From contig OZ242313.1 of the NCBI GenBank assembly GCA_965208065.1, positions 3,658,001 through 3,722,000 of the forward strand: 64,000 nucleotides of DNA, written 5' to 3'. Below, one piece after another: positions 43,797-53,980 of this stretch. Position 1 is the stretch's first letter. Every line of letters begins with the position of its first letter. The notes under the pieces were generated by a model, which did no database searches, had not been told where the DNA came from, and worked only from the letters and a program-made list of their open reading frames with translations. The translations under genes and the position numbers were made by a program. The DNA is from Bin103 sp002238925 (GTDB taxonomy: Bacteria; Spirochaetota; Spirochaetia; SZUA-6; Bin103).

Positions 43797-46700
43797 GCTT
43801 CAATGAGGCCGCCGGAATTCACCGGCGGAAACGTCATCTTCCTCGCGCTCGCCCTTGATGTCCTCGAGACTGCTTCAATGAGGCCGCCGGAATTCACCGG
43901 CGGAAACCATGATCCGTTGGACGTGGAAAGGGTTTGCCTGCGCGCTTCCATGAGGCCGCCGGAATTCACCGGCGGAAACGAAGGCTCAGCAGGTGTCGGC
44001 CATCGACGCCATGATCGGGCTTCAATGAGGCCGCCGGAATTCACCGGCGGAAACGTCATCTTCCTCGCGCTCGCCCTTGATGTCCTCGAGACTGCTTCAA
44101 TGAGGCCGCCGGAATTCACCGGCGGAAACTTACCCGCCAGGAGCGGGCAGATTGGAGCGACGGGTACGCTTCAATGAGTCCGCCGGAATTCACCGGCGGA
44201 AACACGCGCCGTCGGCGGGTCAGCGGGTCGCGGATGTTGCGGCTTCAATGAGGCCGCCGGAATTCACCGGCGGAAACTCGGCAAGGCACTGTCACAGTTG
44301 GCGTCAGAGAGCATTGCTTCAATGAGGCCGCCGGAATTCACCGGCGGAAACCATGATTGGGACGTCGTCGGGGACAACGCCGTCGACCTCGCTTCAATGA
44401 GGCCGCCGGAATTCACCGGCGGAAACGCAGCCGGGTTGCATGGCGCGGTAGACGGATCCCAGGCTTCAATGAGGCCGCCGGAATTCACCGGCGGAAACCA
44501 AATTGCAACCCTCGTCGGTTGTCCAGTATTCCTCGTGCTTCAATGAGGCCGCCGGAATTCACCGGCGGAAACGCGCCATGATTGACGAGTTGAGTCGCCT
44601 GAATGCCGACCCGCTTCAATGAGGCCGCCGGAATTCACCGGCGGAAACACCGCAAGCCGCTGGCATGACGCACCCGCACCCGACACCGCTTCAATGAGGC
44701 CGCCGGAATTCACCGGCGGAAACACCAACAGTATATTACCTTAGTATCTGGTATATATATGCTTCAATGAGGCCGCCGGAATTCACCGGCGGAAACGGTG
44801 CTGTCCACGCTGTTGGCTTGGCAGAGCTTCAGCCGGCTTCAATGAGGCCGCCGGAATTCACCGGCGGAAACCTGTCGGTACCGATTGCGTAGCGATGGAG
44901 AAAGAGGACGGGCTTCAATGAGGCCGCCGGAATTCACCGGCGGAAACCTCCAGGTTCGCGGCGTTCGTAGAGCGGCTCGGGCCAGAGCTTCAATGAGGCC
45001 GCCGGAATTCACCGGCGGAAACGACCCTGGCGCCTGAGAAGGCTATCGCGCTCAAGCAGCTTCAATGAGGCCGCCGGAATTCACCGGCGGAAACTTGAAT
45101 GCTTCGTTGCTACAATCATCCATTTAGGAGCTTCAATGAGGCCGCCGGAATTCACCGGCGGAAACATGGGAGAGAAAGTTGGCCGCTGTTGATGTTAGCC
45201 AAGCTTCAATGAGGCCGCCGGAATTCACCGGCGGAAACTGGACACACCTTTTGCGTGGCGTCACATAAGACCAGAAGCTTCAATGAGGCCGCCGGAATTC
45301 ACCGGCGGAAACACCATGCGCCGCGCGCTGGTCCTTGTCGTAGCCATCGTGCTTCAATGAGGCCGCCGGAATTCACCGGCGGAAACTGCATCGTGCGTGA
45401 CACGTAGTCTGTGTGCTCCTGAAGGCTTCAATGAGGCCGCCGGAATTCACCGGCGGAAACCGCTCCGCGACCGGGAGCGTGGTGGGCGCCAGGGCATAAG
45501 GCTTCAATGAGGCCGCCGGAATTCACCGGCGGAAACGTGGCGGTCAAGGTGCACGGTGCGCCCCACTTCCTCTACGCTTCAATGAGGCCGCCGGAATTCA
45601 CCGGCGGAAACGTGGGCGGCCACTTTGGCAGTTATCTCGTGAACCTGGTCGCTTCAATGAGGCCGCCGGAATTCACCGGCGGAAACCTCGCGGAACATGT
45701 AGACGTGGCCGCTCGGGGCCCGACAGCTTCAATGAGGCCGCCGGAATTCACCGGCGGAAACACCACCATGTGGTTCTCGCGTGCCGCGGCCCGATGGCTT
45801 CAATGAGGCCGCCGGAATTCACCGGCGGAAACTTGAGGGCCTCGCGCTCGGCCTCGCTCGCCAAGTGCTCGCTTCAATGAGGCCGCCGGAATTCACCGGC
45901 GGAAACAAGGAAGAGGTATCGTGGCATGGCGAATGGGCAGTTATGCTTCAATGAGGCCGCCGGAATTCACCGGCGGAAACGCGGCGTGGATGAAGGTCAA
46001 CAACCTCTTCACATGAGCTTCAATGAGGCCGCCGGAGTTCACCGGCGGAAACTGTGCGCCCTCGGCGTCGTCCCATTCCGGTCCTTCAGGCTTCAATGAG
46101 GCCGCCGGAATTCACCGGCGGAAACACCGCGGAGCTGGAAATGCCGCAGATCACCAACACCGGCTTCAATGAGGCCGCCGGAATTCACCGGCGGAAACCT
46201 CGTTGAAGGAGAGCCTTTACTCTGTGCGCAAGACGCTTCAATGAGGCCGCCGGAATTCACCGGCGGAAACACCCGAGATGAAACAGCGCTCGAAGCTGTG
46301 AGAAGAACGTGGCTTCAATGAGGCCGCCGGAATTCACCGGCGGAAACTGCACCCCCAAGCGGGGATCGACTCCCCTGGTCCGTCCCAGCTTCAATGAGGC
46401 CGCCGGAATTCACCGGCGGAAACTTGTACGATGAGGGGTTGACCATGCGTACAAGATGTTCGAGCTTCAATGAGGCCGCCGGAATTCACCGGCGGAAACG
46501 CTTGTCCAGTGCGACAATTGCGCGCCGGATATCGGGATGGCTTCAATGAGGCCGCCGGAATTCACCGGCGGAAACCACAGCGGCGCGGTGACGACGGCCA
46601 AGGTGGCCAATCAGCTTCAATGAGGCCGCCGGAATTCACCGGCGGAAACCTACAGAATCGACAGACTGTTACTGCCGTGGCGGAATTGCTTCAATGAGGC

Positions 46701-48379
46701 CGCCGGAATTCACCGGCGGAAACGCCAGCCCAATTGATGCCGGCGAAAGCGCCCATCCAGGGCTTCAATGAGGCCGCCGGAATTCACCGGCGGAAACTGT
46801 GCGCGCAGTGCGGTACCCCGTTGAAACGTGAATACGGCTTCAATGAGGCCGCCGGAATTCACCGGCGGAAACTCGAACACCGAAGACCGCTGGAAGCTGG
46901 TCAGGAGCAGCTTCAATGAGGCCGCCGGAATTCACCGGCGGAAACTATTCATGGCCGGTCCGGAGAAGGTTACTTGCTTCCGCTTCAATGAGGCCGCCGG
47001 AATTCACCGGCGGAAACAGAGAATTTTCCAATGTGAAGGAGGCAAAGGAAAAAGGCGCTTCAATGAGGCCGCCGGAATTCACCGGCGGAAACCCTAGGGA
47101 GATGTAGGTATACAAATAAAAAGAGGAGAGGCTTCAATGAGGCCGCCGGATTTCACCGGCGGAAACTCGCTTACAACGATCCTCAAGTGACGGAAGATCC
47201 GACACTTTTCAACGATGCGCTTCAATGAGGCCGCCGGAATTCACCGGCGGAAACCACGGTTGATCGACGCACGGTCGAACCGCAGCATCGACGTGCTTCA
47301 ATGAGGCCGCCGGAATTCACCGGCGGAAACCCGCGTTTGCACGCGATGTCGGCATGTACGTAGAAGACGCTTCAATGAGGCCGCCGGAATTCACCGGCGG
47401 AAACCTCGGTTGATCGGAGCCCATCGACGGTACACCTCGTCCGTGCTTCAATGAGGCCGCCGGAATTCACCGGCGGAAACGCCAGCACTACCGCGTGGAG
47501 TCGCTGCGCGAGTGGCGGCTTCAATGAGGCCGCCGGAATTCACCGGCGGAAACACGACGTTGATTAAAACTCCTAAGGGTATAAGAGTCAGTATGCTTCA
47601 ATGAGGCCGCCGGAATTCACCGGCGGAAACGCGGCGCGCGCGTGCGCGCAATGGGCCGCACTGTGTCCCGCTTCAATGAGGCCGCCGGAATTCACCGGCG
47701 GAAACCGTCGTTGCTGCCGCGCTCGGCCAGGTCCGGGTCGGACGGGCTTCAATGAGGCCGCCGGAATTCACCGGCGGAAACGATGGAGCCCGGCGTGTCA
47801 GACAGCCCGGTGAACGTGGTGCTTCAATGAGGCCGCCGGAATTCACCGGCGGAAACTCCCGTAGGGCGTACTACGGTGGAAAATCGCGCTGGATGCTTCA
47901 ATGAGGCCGCCGGAATTCACCGGCGGAAACGCAGCACCCGATCCGCCCCCGCAAGCGCCTGGCGAAAGGCTTCAATGAGGCCGCCGGAATTCACCGGCGG
48001 AAACGGCACGCGGTGCCGACCAGTGCGCAGCGTGCGCCGGTGGCTTCAATGAGGCCGCCGGAATTCACCGGCGGAAACCCCCGGCTTCACCCTATGAATC
48101 ATGACCCCACGTCAAAAGCTTCAATGAGGCCGCCGGAATTCACCGGCGGAAACCCGTGGTGCGCGACCTCTACCAGGATCGGATCGGTGGAGCTTCAATG
48201 AGGCCGCCGGAATTCACCGGCGGAAACAGCGCATACCCTCTCCGCGCTATATCTTCCGCGTCAAGAATGCTTCAATGAGGCCGCCGGAATTCACCGGCGG
48301 AAACCTGTGGCGACGCCCGTGGGTGCAGGCCAAGGTGATCGACGCTTCAATGAGGCCGCCGGAATTCACCGGCGGAAAC
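43797..48379 (-). CRISPR. CRISPR array, 62 repeats of 36 bp, shared by types I-G and III-D
   Basis: I count 62 repeats and 61 spacers. On the + strand each repeat begins GCTTCAATGAGG and ends GGCGGAAAC. In the transcribed (minus) sense it begins GTTTCCGCC and ends CCTCATTGAAGC, giving an 8-base handle ATTGAAGC after a 7-base stem (CCGCCGG/CCGGCGG). Spacers are 35-41 bases except one of 52 (47167-47218). Variant repeats lie at 43944 (A to C), 44168 (G to T), 46017 and 47131 (one centre base each). Spacers at 43833-43871 and 44055-44093 are identical. The leader is on the right, beside cas2. Confidence 0.98.
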
Positions 48380-48583
48380 GGACCCGGAATAACTCGTCTC
48401 TCAGCCAGGACATATTGGCCGGTTTGCGAGGGGTGACCGGAGATCCGTTTGGAAAGGGAAGCATTCGCGGCATCGAGTGATACTGTATCTTACAATTCTA
48501 TGTATGTCAAAGACCTAGCGACTTGCGAGCGGCCCCTGGGGTGCGCGCACCACTGGAGCGCTCGGTCGGCAGAGGCGGGGCCG
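48380..48583 (-). promoter_or_regulatory. CRISPR leader with strong promoter
   Basis: On the minus strand TTGACA (48505-48510) and TACAGT (48482-48487) are spaced by exactly 17 bases, in a locally AT-rich stretch. Transcription should start near 48475 and enter the first repeat about 95 bases later. The rest of the 204-base gap between cas2 and the array holds no gene. Confidence 0.75.
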
Positions 48584-48874
48584 TCACACGATGACGGGCT
48601 CCCGCTTCAGCGGGTGAAAGGGCTTGCCCAGACTGGTCACCCGCGGTTCCATGGTGTCGGCGACGCCTACGTCGACCAGCACCACATGATCCGCCTTATG
48701 GTCTATGAGATTGCTCAGCTTGGCAAGCAATTCAGCTTGGCGGCGGCGGTTCATCCGGCACTGGAAGACAGACAGCTGCACCCAGACACCGTAACCGTTC
48801 ATAAGCTTGAACACCTTGCGCCAGCGGCGCGGATCGGAAATGTCGTAGGCAACGATGTAGAGGTGTTCGTCCAT
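48584..48874 (-). CDS. cas2: CRISPR adaptation endonuclease Cas2
   Basis: The 96-residue protein starts at the ATG at 48874 (MDEHLYIVAYDISDPRRWRK). It has the ferredoxin-like Cas2 fold, with the conserved Asp in YDISD and GVWVQLSVFQCRM. The C-terminus is short and basic. It dimerises and bridges two Cas1 dimers. It starts 8 bases after the cas4-cas1 stop and ends next to the array leader. Confidence 0.95.
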   Translation of the reverse strand: MDEHLYIVAYDISDPRRWRKVFKLMNGYGVWVQLSVFQCRMNRRRQAELLAKLSNLIDHKADHVVLVDVGVADTMEPRVTSLGKPFHPLKREPVIV

Positions 48875-48882
48875 GGCTGGAG

Positions 48883-50673
48883 TCAGCGCGTCATGAAGTT
48901 CGGATACGCCGGGATTTCGCCGAGCAGGAAGCGCCCGAGCAGGCGGGCCTGCATCTCCATCAGCCGGCGGTAGCTTACTCGGTACCCGAACAGCGGATGG
49001 ACGATCTCGTGGCTCAGGCGGCGCTCGAAGGCGGCGATCAACCGGCGCCGGCCGTCGGGAGTAAGGGCTACGGCGCCGCCTGCGGACTTGAAGTCGGTGG
49101 CCTGGATCTCGCGGTTGTTGATGACCTGCACCACCACCGAGTCGGCAAGCAGCGGTCGGAATGGCTCCATGAGGTCCAGCGCCAGGGCCGGTCTTCCGTA
49201 GCGCGGCTGGTGGTACAGGCCGCGAAACGGGTCGAACCCGACCGCGGCTAGCGTGACGGTCCAGGCGCGCACCAGCAGCGAGTAGGTGAACGAGAGCAGC
49301 GCGTTCACCGGGTCGGTCGGAGGACGCCGGTTGCGCTTCTCGAAGTCGAACTCGGCGTGTCCGGTGCGCACCGCCTCGCTGATCATGGCGGGAAAAGCGC
49401 GGAAGTAGCGCGCCGCCCCGGTTCCCTCGACGCCGAGCAGCACGGACAGCGACCGTGCACGCGCCGCCCGCCGGCTGTCGTCCCGCAACTCGATCATGAT
49501 CTCGTGGCTGCTCTCCGGCCCCTTCCAGTTGCGGCGCAGCAGCGTCCGGCAGTTGAGGATCTTGGCGCGTACCAAGTCCTTGGCGAAGCGCAGACAGGTG
49601 TCCTCGTCGAAGCTTGCCCGATACTGTGCGGTGCGCAGTTCCACGTTCTTGTGGCCATTTCCCTGCGTATGCCCGTAGAACCATCCCCCGTGGCTGTGCC
49701 AAGTCACCGGAATGCCGCGCCACATTAGCTCCTGCAGGCACGGCGTGGTCACGTACACGCTGCCCATCAGGACCACCTGCGAGGTCTCCGGGAGGCGCGC
49801 GCTCATCACCTTTTCGTCCTTGACGCTGACTACGAGGGTCTCGCCGGACTTGGCCACCTTCGCGCCGCGCGCCTGCACGTAGAGGGGCAGGGAATCGGTT
49901 CCCGGAATCGAGATTGGGCGCGGCGCGATCTCCGGATGCGACAGCAGCGACAGCCGGTTTATTTCATCGGGCAGACAGATACTCACCAGCGAGCAGCGCG
50001 GGCACTTGGGGCTGTCTTCGAGCGGCGGCGGAATCACCCCCTCGGCGGCTACGCGGCGCAGCCCGGTCACCGCCTGCTCGGTGGCGGCCACCAACTCCTC
50101 GTCGAACGGCACCCGCACCCGCTCGCGTCCGGCCACGAAGTACAACACGCCTTCGTCGCACCGGTAGTCGTGGTCGCGCAGGATCAGCCCCTGCACACAC
50201 AGTTGCACGCGCTCCGGCTCGTAGGCGCCGCCCTTTACGTGTGGCCGCTTGCCGCGCTTGTAGTCGACCGGAACGACTCTTCCGTCCTGCGCCTCGATCA
50301 GGTCGATGCGGGCGATCAGACCAAGCCGCTCCGACGACAGCGTGACCGACCTGGCATGAAGCTGTTCGAAATCCTCAGTATCGGCGCTCGGCAGCGACCC
50401 GCCGGCGCGGTCCACCCGGCGGTGGGCGTGCGTGCCTTCGACGGTATCAGCCGATTCCGCCCACTCGCCCTGCACCCACTCGAGATACGCCAGGCGCGGG
50501 CAATAGGCGAACTCGTTGACCATCCGCGCCGGTACCAGCGGCGGCGTATCGCCGGCGACCGGAAATGCCAACTCGCCCTGCCGCGGAGCGGCCACCTCAC
50601 TCGGCGCCTGCCGGTCACCGACCAGTTGCGGTTTGTGCTGTGCGGCCCCGCCGTGATTTGTCGTCTTACCCAT
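48883..50673 (-). CDS. cas4-cas1: Cas4-Cas1 fusion, spacer acquisition
   Basis: The 596-residue fusion is typical of type I-G/I-U loci. The N-terminal 50 residues are a disordered tail. The Cas4 part (about 50-245) has MVNEFAYCPRLAYLEW (first iron-sulfur Cys), the RecB core GRVVPVDYKRGKR and EPERVQLCVQGLIL. It ends with the cluster CPRCSLVSIC. Cas1 begins near residue 265 (LPLYVQARGAKVAKSGETLV). Its metal site is E in LLGVEGTGAARYF, H in GLYHQPRYGRPALAL and D/E in LDLMEPFRPLLAD. Cas4 trims prespacers and checks the PAM. A segment around the first Cys is duplicated as the remnant at 20990-23096. Confidence 0.95.
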   Translation of the reverse strand: MGKTTNHGGAAQHKPQLVGDRQAPSEVAAPRQGELAFPVAGDTPPLVPARMVNEFAYCPRLAYLEWVQGEWAESADTVEGTHAHRRVDRAGGSLPSADTEDFEQLHARSVTLSSERLGLIARIDLIEAQDGRVVPVDYKRGKRPHVKGGAYEPERVQLCVQGLILRDHDYRCDEGVLYFVAGRERVRVPFDEELVAATEQAVTGLRRVAAEGVIPPPLEDSPKCPRCSLVSICLPDEINRLSLLSHPEIAPRPISIPGTDSLPLYVQARGAKVAKSGETLVVSVKDEKVMSARLPETSQVVLMGSVYVTTPCLQELMWRGIPVTWHSHGGWFYGHTQGNGHKNVELRTAQYRASFDEDTCLRFAKDLVRAKILNCRTLLRRNWKGPESSHEIMIELRDDSRRAARARSLSVLLGVEGTGAARYFRAFPAMISEAVRTGHAEFDFEKRNRRPPTDPVNALLSFTYSLLVRAWTVTLAAVGFDPFRGLYHQPRYGRPALALDLMEPFRPLLADSVVVQVINNREIQATDFKSAGGAVALTPDGRRRLIAAFERRLSHEIVHPLFGYRVSYRRLMEMQARLLGRFLLGEIPAYPNFMTR

Positions 50674-50912
50674 GAAACCGGCTGTTCGTGTCGCCTATAC
50701 CGGACACGATGTTCCCTTCTTACAATCTCGGTCGCCGGCGGCGCATCTTGAGCATCTTGAGCGACCGGTCGTTACGGATCTACCAGGAATGATTAGGATT
50801 ACTTCTCGCATGAGATGTGCAGCGGGGCCTGGAGCGACCGTGTCCGTGGCGGTCCCGCACCTTGCCGGGAGCCGGCAAACGTGCAGAATGGGGCCGCGGG
50901 GAGGTGCGGCAG

Positions 50913-52016
50913 GTGAAGATTACGAATGTGAAGGTGGATCTGTGCGGGTGGGAGACGGAGCCGTGGAGGACCGGCGTGGGGGCCATGTTCGGGGGCACGG
51001 TGCAGCTCGGGGTGGTGACGGTGGAGACCGATACCGGCGTCAGCGGCAACGCGTTCCTGGGCTCGTCGATGGTCGGCGCCGAGCATACGGCGCGGGGGCT
51101 GGTGGAATTCGTCAAGCCGCTGCTGGTGGGCGAGAATCCGCAGGACATCGGGCGGTTGTGGTGGCGGATGTGGAAGCTGAATCGGTCGGTGTCGACCGGC
51201 GTGATCGGCGCCGTCGACGTGTGCCTGTGGGACATCAACGGCAAGGTGGCCGGGCAACCGATCCACCGCCTGCTCGGCACCTGCAAGGACTCGGTGCCGG
51301 CGTACTCCAGCACCGCCTACCACGCCACGCCGGAGGAGTACGTGGAGGAGGCGCTGCGCTTCAAGGAGATGGGCTGGACGGCGCACAAGCTGCACCCGCA
51401 CGGCGAGCCGCTGGCCGACGTGACGATCTGCGCGGCGGTGCGCGACGCGGTCGGCGACGACATGGTGCTGATGCTCGACTCGATGTGGGCCTACCAGTAC
51501 GCGGACGCGCTGCGCGTGGGGCGCGCCATCGAGGAGCTGGACTACTACTGGTACGAGGATCCGCTGGTGGAGGAGGACATCTACAGCTACGTCAAGCTGG
51601 GGCAGAAGCTGGACATCCCGATCATGTCCACCGAATTCGCGCCGGGGCGGTTCTACGGCATGGCGGCCTGGATTACCCGCTACGCTACCGACATTCTGCG
51701 CGGCGATGTGGCGGTGACCGGTGGCATCACGCCCCTGGTCCGCCAGTGCCACCTGGCCGAGGGCTTCAACATGCGCTGCGAGATCCACCACGGCGGCAAC
51801 AGCTTGAACAACGTCGCCAACCTGCACGTGACCATGGCGGTGCCCAACTGCGAATACTACGAGTTCTTCCCCTGCACCGGCGCCAACGTGTACGGCCTGG
51901 TGGAAGACATCACCGTGGACGCTGACGGTCGCGTGCACGCCCCCACCAAGCCGGGCCTCGGCTACGAGATCGACTGGGATCTGCTCAACCGCAAGCGCAC
52001 GGCAACCGTGGAGTAG
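50913..52016 (+). CDS. Enolase-superfamily (mandelate racemase/muconate lactonizing) enzyme
   Basis: The 367-residue product starts at the GTG at 50913, with GGGAGG about 10 bases upstream. An N-terminal capping domain (VKITNVKVDLCGWETEPWRT and on) precedes a TIM barrel. Visible active-site pieces are KLHPHG on the second strand, metal ligands D in VLMLDSMWAY, E in YYWYEDPLVEED and E in IMSTEFAPGR, and the catalytic-side EIHHGGNSLNN. This set fits sugar-acid dehydratases of the MR group, but the substrate cannot be named. It heads a likely operon with the next three genes. Confidence 0.88.
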   Translation: MKITNVKVDLCGWETEPWRTGVGAMFGGTVQLGVVTVETDTGVSGNAFLGSSMVGAEHTARGLVEFVKPLLVGENPQDIGRLWWRMWKLNRSVSTGVIGAVDVCLWDINGKVAGQPIHRLLGTCKDSVPAYSSTAYHATPEEYVEEALRFKEMGWTAHKLHPHGEPLADVTICAAVRDAVGDDMVLMLDSMWAYQYADALRVGRAIEELDYYWYEDPLVEEDIYSYVKLGQKLDIPIMSTEFAPGRFYGMAAWITRYATDILRGDVAVTGGITPLVRQCHLAEGFNMRCEIHHGGNSLNNVANLHVTMAVPNCEYYEFFPCTGANVYGLVEDITVDADGRVHAPTKPGLGYEIDWDLLNRKRTATVE

Positions 52017-52018
52017 GC

Positions 52019-52735
52019 ATGAAAGTCACCATCATCGTAGCTCTGCAGGAAGAACTGGACGCCTTCCACGGCGCCCGCGACCTCACCTCCGTGCCGGAGC
52101 CGGGACCGGCGCCGGCGTTTCGATTCCGGTACGGCGTTGCCGAGTTAACGCTGCTGCGCGGCGGGGTGGGCAAGGCGAGCGCGGCGATGGTGGCACAGTA
52201 CGCCATCGACCGCTTCACTCCCGACTACCTGTTCATGACCGGAATCGCCGGCGGCCTGCGCAGCTGGCTGGCGCTCGGCGACGTCGTGGTAAGCCGCGAC
52301 TGCGTGCAGCACGACCTGGACGTGACCGCACTCGGCGTCCCGCTCGGCCAGGTACCGTTCACCGAGCATCGCTTCCTGGCCGCCGACCCGCGGCTGGTCG
52401 AGTTGGCGCTGGCCACGCCGGTGCCGGGGCAGCGGGTGGTGGCCGGCCGCATCCTTACCGGCGACCAGTTCATCACCGCCGCCGACGCGGCCCGCATGCA
52501 GCGGCTGCACAGCCTGGACGGCGACGCGGTGGAGATGGAGGGCGCCGCGGTCGCCTTCGTGGCAACGGTGAACCGCATCCCGTTCGTAGTCATCCGCTCG
52601 GTGTCCGACCACGCCGACGCGGCCGCGCCCGCCGACTTCCGCACCTGGCTGCGCCGCGCCGCCGCCAACTCCTACGCGGTGTGCGCCGGCATCCTGGACG
52701 CCCTCACCACCGGCACCGGGCGCCCTGCCGGCTGA
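52019..52735 (+). CDS. 5'-methylthioadenosine/S-adenosylhomocysteine nucleosidase-like
   Basis: The 238-residue product is a PNP/UDP phosphorylase-type fold. The start is MKVTIIVALQEELDAF. Family features are TLLRGGVGKASAAMV, LFMTGIAGGLRSWLALGDVV, the nucleoside-binding GDAVEMEGAAVAFVA with the catalytic Glu, and VIRSVSDHADAAAP with the catalytic Asp. It would remove adenine from MTA or SAH. The ATG is two bases after the enolase-type gene. Confidence 0.88.
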   Translation: MKVTIIVALQEELDAFHGARDLTSVPEPGPAPAFRFRYGVAELTLLRGGVGKASAAMVAQYAIDRFTPDYLFMTGIAGGLRSWLALGDVVVSRDCVQHDLDVTALGVPLGQVPFTEHRFLAADPRLVELALATPVPGQRVVAGRILTGDQFITAADAARMQRLHSLDGDAVEMEGAAVAFVATVNRIPFVVIRSVSDHADAAAPADFRTWLRRAAANSYAVCAGILDALTTGTGRPAG

Positions 52736-52844
52736 GCGCAGTTTCGCGGCCGTCGCGGCCGTCGCTGCCCGCCGCCGGTTGACCGCAGGCGGCAAAACAC
52801 AGACGATAGCGAAACGGCAGCTACCTGAACCTGGAGGTATCCTC

Positions 52845-53978
52845 ATGCCAATAACCGGCGCGGCACCGATCGCGGCTCCCGGCTGGACGGCCCACAAGGA
52901 GACCGGCGTCCGCATCGTGGACTGCGACGTCCACCACAGCTTCGAGAGCCCCGAACAGCTCCTCCCCTACCTGTCCAAGTTCTACCAGGAGCACCTGTAC
53001 GACCAGGGGGTGCACTTCGCCGGCGGCGGCTACCCCAACACGCCCCTCCGAAAGACGCGCAACGACATCAAGGATCCCGGCCTCAAGCGGCGCGACTTCA
53101 ACTTCACCCTCGAGTTCACCCAGCGCGAGCTGCTCGACCCGTGGAACATCGACGTGGCGCTGCTCACCGGGTCGCCGTCCGACATCTACGGCGCCGCCGG
53201 CCTGCCCGACCCCGACTATGGCGCCGCCCTGTGCCGGGCGTTCAACGACTACACCATCGAGCACTGGCTCGAGCGCGACGAGCGCGTGGTGCACGCCATC
53301 CTGGTGGCGCCCACCGATCCCGCGCAGGCGGTGGCCGAGATCAACCGCCTCGCCGGGCGCAAGGACACGGTCGCCGTGCACGTGCCGCTGAGTACCGCCA
53401 TGCCGCTTGGCAACCGCTTCTACCACCCGATCTGGGAGGCGTGCGCCGAGCACGGCCTGCCGGTGGTGTCGCACATCGGCGGTGGCGGCGCCACCGGCAA
53501 CACCATGACCCCGGTCGGCTATCCCACTTACTACATGGAGACGCGCATGGCCCGGCCCGCGGCGGCCAGTGCGCAGGCCGCGTCACTGATCTGCGAAGGG
53601 GTGTTCGAGAAGTTCCCGACCCTGCAATTCGCCATGATCGAGGTGCAGCAGCTGTGGGCGGTATCGGTGATGTGGCACCTGGACTTCGACTGGAAGGCGA
53701 TCCGCGACCAGACGCCGTGGCTCAAGCGGCTGCCGAGCGAGTATTTCCGCGACCACATCCGGGTCGGCACCCAGCCGATGCACGAGCCGGCGCGGCCGGA
53801 GCAGTTGGCGTGGATGCTGGACATGCTGCACGCCGACGAGACGCTGATCTTCTGCAGCGACTTCCCGCACTTCGACCAGAACGATCCGGTCACCGTACTG
53901 CCGGGCATCTCCGATCACATGCGGCGGCGCATCTTCGCCGACAACGCCCTGGAGATGCTGCGCATGCCGGACGCGTAG
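52845..53978 (+). CDS. Amidohydrolase (ACMSD-like, amidohydrolase 2 family)
   Basis: The 377-residue metal-dependent hydrolase or decarboxylase starts at the ATG at 52845 with GGAGG 8 bases upstream. Metal-site pieces are VRIVDCDVHHSFESP near the start, VVSHIGGGGATGN and the barrel-end Asp in LIFCSDFPHFDQNDP. The typical FPTLQFAMIEVQQLW segment is present. Similar proteins act on aromatic or cyclic acids; the substrate here is unknown. A 110-base gap precedes it, so it may have its own promoter. Confidence 0.87.
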   Translation: MPITGAAPIAAPGWTAHKETGVRIVDCDVHHSFESPEQLLPYLSKFYQEHLYDQGVHFAGGGYPNTPLRKTRNDIKDPGLKRRDFNFTLEFTQRELLDPWNIDVALLTGSPSDIYGAAGLPDPDYGAALCRAFNDYTIEHWLERDERVVHAILVAPTDPAQAVAEINRLAGRKDTVAVHVPLSTAMPLGNRFYHPIWEACAEHGLPVVSHIGGGGATGNTMTPVGYPTYYMETRMARPAAASAQAASLICEGVFEKFPTLQFAMIEVQQLWAVSVMWHLDFDWKAIRDQTPWLKRLPSEYFRDHIRVGTQPMHEPARPEQLAWMLDMLHADETLIFCSDFPHFDQNDPVTVLPGISDHMRRRIFADNALEMLRMPDA

Positions 53979-53980
53979 CG

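Noticed and set aside
43797..48379. Long reading frames through the CRISPR array with repeated ASMRPPEFTGGN and GFNEAAGIHRRK text
   Set aside because: These are translations of the repeat itself in two frames; the periodic pattern is the 36-base repeat, not a repeat protein.
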